DNA from: CAZPAH01 sp964584495
GTDB lineage: Bacteria; Krumholzibacteriota; Krumholzibacteriia; Krumholzibacteriales; Krumholzibacteriaceae
DNA: 12,811 bases
Direction of reading: 5' to 3'
Assembly (NCBI GenBank): GCA_964584495.1
Contig: CAZPAH010000083.1
Span: 1 to 12,811, forward strand
Shown here piece after piece: positions 6,178 through 12,139 of the stretch (positions are counted from its first letter, which is position 1; each line of letters begins with the position of its first letter). Both the position numbers and the translations under genes were made by a program. Below the pieces are notes generated by a model. It had not been told where the DNA came from. It saw nothing but the letters and a program-made list of their open reading frames with translations, and made no database searches.

Positions 6178-6853
6178 ATGAATTTCAAACTACTTCTACC
6201 TGCCATNNNNNNNNNNCGTTGCCCTGACGGCTCCGGTAGAGGCCGATCCGTGTCTTGTGGTCTATCCTGAGGCGCCCTGTGTCTACAGGTACGATCCCGA
6301 TGAATACTATACGGTGGGACCGGGGCATCCTTTCTACGATCCCGAGTACGACAGGGGTGGGGAGGTACTGCTCGAGATAGGGGGCGGCGAGATCGACCTG
6401 AGCATTTACCAGGCCCCGAATATTGTGGGGTTCGAGGAATCGACGGATGGTAACGAGGGGTATGTCTTCACGGCGACGCAGTTCGCCCTGTACGTCGACG
6501 GATTCTCGAACAAGGTGACTACATATCCCAATATTCTGGTTATCTTCGACGGTATTATGCCGGGAGGATGCGAACCCGAGATATCGATCGACGGGGAGAT
6601 GATTACCGGGCTTGTCTACCCGATCGGCGACCTGCTCGTATCGACGCCGACCGAGGAGGGCGAGCACTACTCCGATTCGATACTTCTCGAGATCGACTGG
6701 CATGGCTGTTACGGTGTTCACATCTGGGCATTCTCGGATGAGAACTACAACGGAACCAGGGATGGCGGAGAGTGTTTCACCGCCTTTTCCCACGATTCGT
6801 CTATCCCGACGCATGGATCGACCTGGGGCGCGATAAAGAACCTGACGGAATAA
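6178..6853 (+). CDS. secreted protein of unknown function, interrupted by assembly gap
   Basis: The ATG at 6178 follows a strong G-rich ribosome site and begins M-N-F-K-L-L-L-P-A. Ten Ns then intervene, and a different frame continues V-A-L-T-A-P-V-E-A before D-P-C, which is the end of a signal peptide. The two parts join in one frame only if the true gap is a multiple of three. About 9-12 bases would give a normal signal peptide of some 22 residues. The mature protein of about 200 residues starts D-P-C-L-V-V-Y-P, has paired Cys, many Gly/Asp/Tyr, and likely beta strands. Near the end D-E-N-Y-N-G-T-R-D-G-G-E looks like a calcium-binding loop. I do not recognise the family. It is probably secreted or surface-exposed and is driven by the promoter at 6123. 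Confidence 0.75.
6207..6216. other. assembly gap (10 Ns)
   Basis: Ten unknown bases lie inside the signal-peptide region of the gene at 6178. The frame change across them shows that ten is not the true length. Confidence 0.99.
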
Positions 6854-7059
6854 TTCGGGGATTCCCGGCATTTTCCCGACAATCCACTTCCAATCTCGAT
6901 GGATGTGTATAGTTGTACGCATCCCGATCCGGAATAACGGTCGTACGTCTACCGGGGCATTTTCGTGTAATGCTCCTATTGATTGACGATGGTATTGCAT
7001 TTATTCCGGTTTTGGTGCATGCTCTCCGTCGAGGGTTCCAATTATCCAAGGAGGTTAAT

Positions 7060-7260
7060 ATGCCTGTTGTTCACGTGGATGTCTGGAAAGGATTCGGTCC
7101 GGAACGGGCGAAGATAGTAATACATCATATTACGAAGATCTTCGAAGATCAACTCGACGTTCCGAAAAGCGCCGTCGAGGTGATCGTGAACGAAGTGCCG
7201 AAATCGCACTGGGGGATCGGTGGGGAGACGGCCGCCGAGAAGTTCGGAGACAAGGATTGA
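7060..7260 (+). CDS. 4-oxalocrotonate tautomerase-like enzyme
   Basis: This encodes a 66-residue protein of typical tautomerase-superfamily length. Removal of Met leaves Pro1, the catalytic base, in M-P-V-V-H-V-D-V. A helix rich in Lys/Ile follows, then the strand S-A-V-E-V-I-V-N-E-V-P, and the conserved end W-G-I-G-G-E-T-A. The last segment closely resembles the F-G-I-G-G end of 4-oxalocrotonate tautomerases, which interconvert enol and keto acids in aromatic meta-cleavage pathways. The usual Arg11 position is near G-F-G-P-E-R, where Arg16 could serve. The start is certain: AAGGAGGT at 7048-7055 is a near-perfect ribosome site. No other catabolic gene is nearby, so its substrate is unclear; many such proteins are promiscuous. 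The next gene begins 27 bases later. Confidence 0.9.
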   Translation: MPVVHVDVWKGFGPERAKIVIHHITKIFEDQLDVPKSAVEVIVNEVPKSHWGIGGETAAEKFGDKD

Positions 7261-7287
7261 TTCGTATCGTTAAAGGAAGGGGTTGCA

Positions 7288-8169
7288 ATGTTCCGTGCTT
7301 TAGTTGTCGCGCTTATTTTGACGTTACTGTCCTTTTCCCACGCCGGTGCGGAGGAATGGAAACTTTCGCTCGATGCCAATCTGACCTTTACGCAGAATAC
7401 CTACAGCGACAACTGGGTCGGGGGGGAGGTCGGAGCCATGTCGTGGGCGTTCACCTCGAATTCGCTCGCGGAGAAGCAGATCAGCGAGATTCTTAACAAC
7501 AGAAACACGCTCAAGCTGATGTTCGGTCAGACGCACAACCAGGATAACGACACCAAGCACTGGGAGAAGCCGGTCAAGTCGACCGACCTCATCGATTTTG
7601 AGACTATTTTCAGGTTTTCCCTGGGCGGTTTTGTCGATCCTTTCGTCGGCGGCCGGCTCGAGTCGCAGTTTCTCGATGCCAGCGACGCTGCGAAGAAAAG
7701 GTATATCAATCCTCTTCAAATCACGGAAAGCGCCGGCGCTGCGAGAGTGTTCATCAATGAGGAGAAGCGCCAATTGACTGCGCGTCTCGGCGGTGCCCTC
7801 AGGCAGCATGTGGATAGGGACCTTCTGGACCCGGTGACCGATACGAGAAAGACGGTATCGAACAATGAAGGAGGAATCATCTTCGATACCGATTTCAATA
7901 CAACCTTATCCGAAGACAGGATTACGTACTCGAGTAAGCTGACCCTTTTCAAGGCATTCTACTACTCGAAGAAGGACGAGTTTGCCGGGACGCCCCGGGA
8001 GGATTACTGGAAGGCTCCGGATCTCAATTGGGAACATATTTTCACGGCAAACATAACGAAATACCTCATGGTCAATCTATACATCCAGCTCCTTTACGAT
8101 AAGGAGATCGATCTGGGCGGGCGTTTCAAGCAGACCCTCGCCCTTGGTCTGACGTACAAGTTTATATAG
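7288..8169 (+). CDS. DUF3078-like outer-membrane protein
   Basis: This is a 293-residue exported protein with a signal peptide (M-F-R-A, hydrophobic core, A-G-A before E-E-W). The opening pattern of W-K-L-S-L, then F-T-Q-N-T-Y-S-D-N-W-V-G-G-E, then repeated N-R-N-T-L-K-L-M-F-G-Q-T-H and K-S-T-D-L-I-D-F-E is characteristic of DUF3078, a family of predicted outer-membrane barrels common in Bacteroidetes and related bacteria. Alternating strands continue to the end, L-G-L-T-Y-K-F-I, which lacks the terminal Phe by one residue. Function is unknown. Ribosome site AAAGGAAGGGG at 7272-7282. It sits 27 bases after the tautomerase gene, so probably one transcript, though no functional tie is evident. 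Confidence 0.75.
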   Translation: MFRALVVALILTLLSFSHAGAEEWKLSLDANLTFTQNTYSDNWVGGEVGAMSWAFTSNSLAEKQISEILNNRNTLKLMFGQTHNQDNDTKHWEKPVKSTDLIDFETIFRFSLGGFVDPFVGGRLESQFLDASDAAKKRYINPLQITESAGAARVFINEEKRQLTARLGGALRQHVDRDLLDPVTDTRKTVSNNEGGIIFDTDFNTTLSEDRITYSSKLTLFKAFYYSKKDEFAGTPREDYWKAPDLNWEHIFTANITKYLMVNLYIQLLYDKEIDLGGRFKQTLALGLTYKFI

Positions 8170-8273
8170 GTATGTGGAGTGGAGCGGGGAACCGGCCCGC
8201 AGAGGAGACCCCGTGATTTTACGGAAGAGAGCCGGTTCGTGGGGAAAAGGAACGTTTGTGAACGGAGGTTCTC

Positions 8274-8744
8274 ATGAAGCCCAGGTATATTCCTTTTCTC
8301 ATCCTCCTTGCCGTACTGCCGGTTCTTTCCGGTTGCGCTCACAGGCCGGTGTCGGTCGCAGGGACGTGGGAAATGATCTATCCGGAGCCTGAAGCAAGCC
8401 TTTATCCCGGAGGCGCCGCGACATCGGTCAAGATTCTCAATGACACACATTTCGCGTTCGGTATGATGATGCCTGACGGCAGCGCCTTCGCCGGCGGCGG
8501 TCGCTATTCTCTGAACGACAGCACATATATCGAAACGATACGGTATCATTCCAACCCTATCCTGGTCGGCCGTTCGCTGGTGTTTCATTACAGGCTCGAG
8601 GGGGATAAATGGTACCATTTCGGCAGCTTTGAAGTGGGTGGGATGAGGTACAGTATAAACGAGATCTGGCGGAGAATCGATGCGATCAAAGGTAAACCGA
8701 TCGACAAGGAAAGTCAGCAGCAGGATATAGCGATCCGCCGGTAA
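8274..8744 (+). CDS. lipocalin-like lipoprotein (DUF4488-like)
   Basis: This encodes a 156-residue lipoprotein with a classical lipobox L-S-G-C (Cys21). The mature part starts V-A-G-T-W-E-M-I-Y, continues with S-V-K-I-L-N-D-T-H-F-A-F-G and G-G-G-R-Y-S-L-N-D-S-T-Y-I-E-T-I. It then has a Leu/Val strand and a G-D-K-W-Y segment. G-T-W near the start, followed by a short beta-rich domain, is the layout of lipocalin-like DUF4488 proteins, which are envelope lipoproteins of unknown ligand. The last 20 residues are polar (Lys/Gln/Arg) and probably a loose tail. The start is supported by CGGAGGTT at 8263-8270. It lies 104 bases after the DUF3078 gene, and I see no clear promoter in between. It converges with the aldolase gene on the other strand. 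Confidence 0.7.
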   Translation: MKPRYIPFLILLAVLPVLSGCAHRPVSVAGTWEMIYPEPEASLYPGGAATSVKILNDTHFAFGMMMPDGSAFAGGGRYSLNDSTYIETIRYHSNPILVGRSLVFHYRLEGDKWYHFGSFEVGGMRYSINEIWRRIDAIKGKPIDKESQQQDIAIRR

Positions 8745-8812
8745 AGAGGCCTGTCGGCGGCCCGGGGATTTTGATACGCGGGATCTTCGGGATTGACCGC
8801 GCCGCAAGGCGT

Positions 8813-9412
8813 TCAGCGCGGAAGATGCTTCATTAGAAGTACGCCTGCTTCCTCGAGCCCGCAGCCGTAGAAGATAATCCCCTCCTCGTGCCCCTCCATT
8901 ACTATTATTCCGCTTTCTCCCGAAGGACCGCTTTTGATCATCTCTTGTATCTTCCTCGCCATCTGGGGCGTTCCGTACTCGAACTCGGGGGGTGTGGAGG
9001 GGAATATATGTAAAAGCTTCTCCCACATGGTTCCGCTATGGATATGAATGACTCCCCCTATACCGCTCCGGGCCGAGTAGGCCGCAGCATGGGTCAGTGA
9101 CTCCGATGACGGCTCGACCGGCCCGTCGAAGGTGACGTGGTTTTTGTCGAGATCGAACCCGGTTACCCTGGCGAAATGGTTCTCGTCGAGCTTTTCGAAT
9201 TTTCCCGTGGCGGAACCGGTGATAATGAAGGCGGTTCCATCGAGCCTCACGCTCAGATTCCCGAATCCAGGGCCGCCGGGATATGCGCCGACAAGACCGA
9301 GGCGGTAGAACCGGCTCCTCCATTCGATCATCTCCTCGAGGAGAGCCCGTGGAAGCGGCGCCCTCCCGGTGCAGGTGAAGGAGAATTTAATATAGCCTTC
9401 GTTTGTAGTCAT
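8813..9412 (-). CDS. class II aldolase/adducin-family protein
   Basis: This encodes a 199-residue cytoplasmic enzyme of class II aldolase fold. F-G-N-L-S-V-R (50-56) and I-T-G-S-A-T-G-K (64-71) make the phosphate-binding part. The acidic residue Glu104 lies in S-S-E-S-L-T-H. Zinc ligands are His123 and His125 (H-I-H-S) and probably His175 in M-E-G-H-E-E-G. Such enzymes cleave fuculose- or ribulose-type sugar phosphates, giving DHAP plus an aldehyde. The start ATG is four bases after the stop of the upstream isomerase gene, so the two are translationally coupled. This pairing matches the ald2 or drdA partners of MtnA/DrdI-like isomerases, so the likely substrate is 5-deoxyribulose 1-phosphate or methylthioribulose 1-phosphate. 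MtnB, the dehydratase, is a related alternative. Confidence 0.85.
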   Translation of the reverse strand: MTTNEGYIKFSFTCTGRAPLPRALLEEMIEWRSRFYRLGLVGAYPGGPGFGNLSVRLDGTAFIITGSATGKFEKLDENHFARVTGFDLDKNHVTFDGPVEPSSESLTHAAAYSARSGIGGVIHIHSGTMWEKLLHIFPSTPPEFEYGTPQMARKIQEMIKSGPSGESGIIVMEGHEEGIIFYGCGLEEAGVLLMKHLPR

Positions 9413-9416
9413 CCTG

Positions 9417-10565
9417 TCAATCCGGCGCCGGTAAACCGGGCTGGCGCCCTCCCACAGGTGGCCGTTTCTCGGGGTAGAGGCCCAGAATTCCTTCCCTCTC
9501 GGCCGCGCAGACTCCCCTTTCTGTGATTAGTCCGGTAACGAGCCTCGCGGGGGTGATGTCGAAAGAGTAATTCAGCGCTTTCGAGCCCTGCGGGGCGATG
9601 AGCACATCCACGATATCGTCCCCGTACAGGCCTCTTGCATACCTGACCTCGTCGCCGCTCCGCATCTCTATCGGTATCCGCGAAACTCCGTCCTCGATCT
9701 TCCAGTCGAAAGAGGATACTGTGAGGGCTACGTAAAAAGGGACGCCGTTGTCGCGGGCCGCCAGAGCCTTGAGATATGTTCCGGCTTTGTTGGCTACATC
9801 CCCGGTGAAGGTCGTTCTGTCGGACCCGACGATCACGATGTCAACCATACCGTGCTGCATCAGGTGACCGCCCATGTTGTCGGTGATAATGGTGTGCGGG
9901 ACGCCCCTCTCCGACATCTCCCAAGCGGTAAGCCTCGAACCCTGGTTCCAGGGCCTGGTCTCGTCTATCCAGACGTGGAGATCGATCCCTTCCTCGAGGG
10001 CGGCATATATCGGAGCGGTAGCCGAGCCGTGATCGACGAATGCGAGGAAACCGGCGTTGCAGTGGGTGAGGATATTTACGGTTTCGCCGTTCTTACGCTC
10101 GGAGATCTCCCTTATCAATTCCAGCCCGTGAACGCCGATCATCCTGCAGTTCTCAAGCTCTTCCAGCATAATCTTCTCCGCCGCATCGAAAGCGATACGA
10201 ATCTTTTCGGCGGGCGAGCCTCCAGTCCGTATCTCCTTTAGCGTCCTGTCGACCGCCCATGCGAGATTCGCGGCGGTCGGCCTGGTCTCTTTCAGCTTCT
10301 TCGAGGCGGAATCGAGATGTCTGTCGAACGAATCGTCCCGTGGGCCGTGGAGGGCTGCGAGATAGATGCCGAACCCGGCCGCGACCCCTATGAGTCCGGC
10401 CCCCCTGACGTGCATCTCGGAGATCGCGCGGACGACGTCATCAACGGAAGCGAGATCCTCGACGACGAGTTTGTGCGGAAGAAACCGCTGGTCGATCACC
10501 TTGACGACCCCGGCTTCCTTCTCGGTTATCCATAGCGATCTGTGCTGCTGTTTCGCCGGATTCAT
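9417..10565 (-). CDS. MtnA/DrdI-type aldose-1-phosphate isomerase
   Basis: This encodes a 382-residue enzyme of the methylthioribose-1-phosphate isomerase family. Marks are V-R-G-A-G-L-I-G-V-A-A-G (substrate loop), R-P-T-A-A-N-L-A-W-A, catalytic Cys169 in L-T-H-C-N-A-G, and catalytic Asp249 in V-G-S-D-R-T-T-F-T-G-D. These two are 80 residues apart, as in B. subtilis MtnA (Cys160/Asp240). The family motif V-R-G-A-P-A-I-G reads G-A-G-L-I-G here, and D-E-T-R-P-W-N-Q-G replaces the usual D-E-T-R-P-R-x-Q-G. It may belong to a paralogous branch such as DrdI (5-deoxyribose 1-phosphate). I take the ATG at 10565 (AAGGG about 8 bases before); a TTG start at 10589 would add eight residues. It is the first gene of the minus-strand operon with the aldolase. 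Confidence 0.85.
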   Translation of the reverse strand: MNPAKQQHRSLWITEKEAGVVKVIDQRFLPHKLVVEDLASVDDVVRAISEMHVRGAGLIGVAAGFGIYLAALHGPRDDSFDRHLDSASKKLKETRPTAANLAWAVDRTLKEIRTGGSPAEKIRIAFDAAEKIMLEELENCRMIGVHGLELIREISERKNGETVNILTHCNAGFLAFVDHGSATAPIYAALEEGIDLHVWIDETRPWNQGSRLTAWEMSERGVPHTIITDNMGGHLMQHGMVDIVIVGSDRTTFTGDVANKAGTYLKALAARDNGVPFYVALTVSSFDWKIEDGVSRIPIEMRSGDEVRYARGLYGDDIVDVLIAPQGSKALNYSFDITPARLVTGLITERGVCAAEREGILGLYPEKRPPVGGRQPGLPAPD

Positions 10566-10582
10566 TATCACCACCCTTACCG

Positions 10583-10610
10583 TTGGCAACCGCTATAGTA
10601 TAATATAATC
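10583..10610. promoter_or_regulatory. A/T-rich divergent promoter region
   Basis: This short A/T-rich block lies between the isomerase gene (minus) and the acetyltransferase gene (plus). On the plus strand TTGGCA (10583-10588) and TATAAT (10604-10609) are 15 bases apart, close to a sigma-70 site but short. On the minus strand TATACT within the same block is a possible -10 with no good -35. Both are uncertain. Confidence 0.3.
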
Positions 10611-10733
10611 GGGACCGTGTATATTTCTTTCGGCGGGAAAGCTTTTAAAGTTGTGCGACGGCCCTGTAACGCTTAATTTTACTTGTCCGGTCTTGTAAGG
10701 GTTCCTTTTCTTAAAAAATACGCGAGGGAAAAG

Positions 10734-11324
10734 ATGGTTGAGATACCCGTCCTGTATACGCGCAGGTTGGTCCTGAGGCCGTTCGAAATAGGCGATGCCC
10801 CGGTCGTGAGCGAGCTGGCCGGTGACAGGGAGATAGCCGATATGACCATCCGGATACCCTATCCTTATGATGAAGAGATGGCCGAAAAGTGGATAGAGAC
10901 CCACAACGACCAGTTCAAGCTGGGTATTTCCCTGTTTATGGCGGTTACACTCGAAGAGGATGGAACGCTGGTCGGCTCGGTCGGGTTGGATCTCGATCAA
11001 TTCAACGATAGCGCGGAGCTCGGCTACTGGATCGGTAAACCTTACTGGAGAAACGGATATGCCACCGAAGCGGCCCGGGCGATGCTCGAGTACGGATTCG
11101 ACGTGCTTGATCTCAACAGGATTCACGCTCATTGCTTTTCGAGGAACGAACCCTCGGCGAAGGTGATGGAGAGGATCGGGATGGTCTACGAAGGGCGTCT
11201 AAGGCAGCATGTGAGAAAGTGGGATTCATTCGAGGATATAAGTGTATTCGGAATATTGAGGGATGAGTTCGCGGCAGGCGGCGGCGGAAGGCGCGCCGTT
11301 TCGGCCGGGGAGGAACAGACTTGA
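10734..11324 (+). CDS. RimJ/RimL-type GNAT N-acetyltransferase
   Basis: This encodes a 196-residue acetyltransferase of the RimJ/RimL (Acetyltransf_3) type. L-Y-T-R-R-L-V-L-R-P-F (7-17) is the first strand of this group, with D-A-P-V-V after it. A strand G-S-V-G-L-D is followed by A-E-L-G-Y-W-I-G and the acetyl-CoA loop P-Y-W-R-N-G-Y-A-T-E-A (103-113). C-F-S-R-N-E-P-S-A-K-V-M-E-R-I-G-M completes it. The family transfers acetyl groups from acetyl-CoA to N-terminal amines, often of ribosomal proteins; the substrate here is unknown. The start ATG follows GAGGGA at 10724-10729; the extra codons back to 10683 look like leader sequence. The last 20 residues are Gly/Arg-rich and unusual. The stop overlaps the TTG start of the tag-like remnant. 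Confidence 0.85.
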   Translation: MVEIPVLYTRRLVLRPFEIGDAPVVSELAGDREIADMTIRIPYPYDEEMAEKWIETHNDQFKLGISLFMAVTLEEDGTLVGSVGLDLDQFNDSAELGYWIGKPYWRNGYATEAARAMLEYGFDVLDLNRIHAHCFSRNEPSAKVMERIGMVYEGRLRQHVRKWDSFEDISVFGILRDEFAAGGGGRRAVSAGEEQT

Positions 11325-11464
11325 ATAGATGTCCGTGGGTCGGCGGTGACGGGCCGTATGTCGGATACCCCGGCGAGGAAGGGGGCGTTCCCATGAAACT
11401 TCCCGCCGTGTATGCCGTAAGAATGTACAAAGGGCCGGTTACGTCGCGTGCGACGAGGGCATGA
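11321..11464 (+). pseudogene. remnant of 3-methyladenine DNA glycosylase I gene (tag), 5' end only
   Basis: A 47-codon frame begins with TTG at 11321, sharing two bases with the stop of the acetyltransferase gene. GGGGAGGA at 11307-11314 is a strong ribosome site for it. Its first 24 residues (L-N-R-C-P-W-V-G-G-D, then Y-V-G-Y, then E-E-G-G-V-P) align without gaps to the start of Tag as I recall it for E. coli (M-E-R-C-G-W-V-S-Q-D, Y-I-A-Y, N-E-W-G-V-P), about half identical. Two marks of decay are seen: His17, a zinc ligand in Tag, is Pro here, and Trp21 is Gly. Past residue 24 the reading is no longer Tag-like and stops after 23 codons, whereas Tag has about 187 residues. I infer a deletion remnant. 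A real short protein or a misassembly are alternatives. Confidence 0.55.
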
Positions 11465-11486
11465 TCGCTGAAAAAAGGAGCTGAGG

Positions 11487-12137
11487 ATGAGAAAGACCAA
11501 GGGATTGAATTTGATAAAACAGTTTGTTTTTTACGGAGTGTTCGTCGCTTTCCTCCTTTGCCTAAGATCTTCGGTCTTCGCCAGCTATGTCGTACCTACC
11601 GGCTCGATGAATCCCACGATCCTCGAGGGGGATTTTTTCTTTACCAATAAGTTGGCTTACCGTCTCAAGATCCCCTATACGAAAGTAACGATTTTTAAAT
11701 GGGCCGAGCCGGAAAGGGGAGATATCATCGTTTTCAAGTTCCCCGGCGAAAAGGAAAAGCTCTTCACGAAAAGGGTGCTCGGAGTTCCCGGAGACATTAT
11801 CGAGTTCAGGGAAAAGAGCCTGTATATAAATGGCGAACGTATTGAAAGGAAGTATACGGGAAGATCGTCGGAGTACGACAGGTTCGAGGAAGACCTGTTC
11901 GGAAAGAAATACAGGGTGCAGTACGCGCCATACCTCATGGTCGGCGACGACATGAGGAGGGTCGTGATTCCCGAGGGAAAACTGTTCGTGGCCGGTGACA
12001 ACAGGGATAACAGCTACGACAGCAGGTTTTGGGGGTTGCTGCCGCTCGAAAACGTCGAAGGAGAGATATTTTTAAGGTGGTTCTCCTGGGACAAGAAGGA
12101 GCACCGGCCCAGGTTGGATAGGATAGACCTGATGTGA
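11487..12137 (+). CDS. lepB: signal peptidase I
   Basis: This encodes a 216-residue inner-membrane signal peptidase I. A single N-terminal hydrophobic segment (about 13-32) is followed by V-P-T-G-S-M with catalytic Ser40. A loop leads to the general base Lys95 in F-T-K-R-V-L-G-V-P-G-D. G-D-N-R-D-N-S-Y-D-S-R-F-W-G is present near residues 171-184, as in all members. It removes signal peptides from exported proteins, of which this window has many. The protein is of bacterial length for the type with one membrane anchor. AAGGAG at 11475-11480 and GAGG just before the ATG support the start. The next gene begins two bases after the stop, so the two are coupled. Confidence 0.95.
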   Translation: MRKTKGLNLIKQFVFYGVFVAFLLCLRSSVFASYVVPTGSMNPTILEGDFFFTNKLAYRLKIPYTKVTIFKWAEPERGDIIVFKFPGEKEKLFTKRVLGVPGDIIEFREKSLYINGERIERKYTGRSSEYDRFEEDLFGKKYRVQYAPYLMVGDDMRRVVIPEGKLFVAGDNRDNSYDSRFWGLLPLENVEGEIFLRWFSWDKKEHRPRLDRIDLM

Positions 12138-12139
12138 CG

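Noticed and set aside
6856..6874. CGGG-GATT-CCCG hairpin followed by TTTT after the secreted orphan
   Set aside because: Only a four-pair stem with three bases between stem and T-run; could be a weak terminator but not supported well enough to list.
6185..7000. Minus-strand open frame of 271 codons across the N gap
   Set aside because: It is antisense to the secreted orphan, runs through the unknown bases, and has no family pattern.
6913..7059. Upstream extension of the tautomerase frame
   Set aside because: It would bury the catalytic N-terminal Pro, and the near-perfect AAGGAGGT site sets the start at 7060.
7137..7150. 14-base palindrome GATCTTCGAAGATC
   Set aside because: It lies within the tautomerase coding sequence over K-I-F-E-D-Q codons and is most likely chance.
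8800..8811. CGCC-GCAA-GGCG hairpin between the convergent lipoprotein and aldolase genes
   Set aside because: The stem is only four pairs and no T-run follows on either strand; too weak to call a terminator.
8094..9026. Minus-strand open frame of 310 codons
   Set aside because: It crosses the ends of three well-supported genes (the DUF3078-like gene, the lipoprotein and the aldolase) and is low-complexity Arg-rich in translation; a shadow frame.
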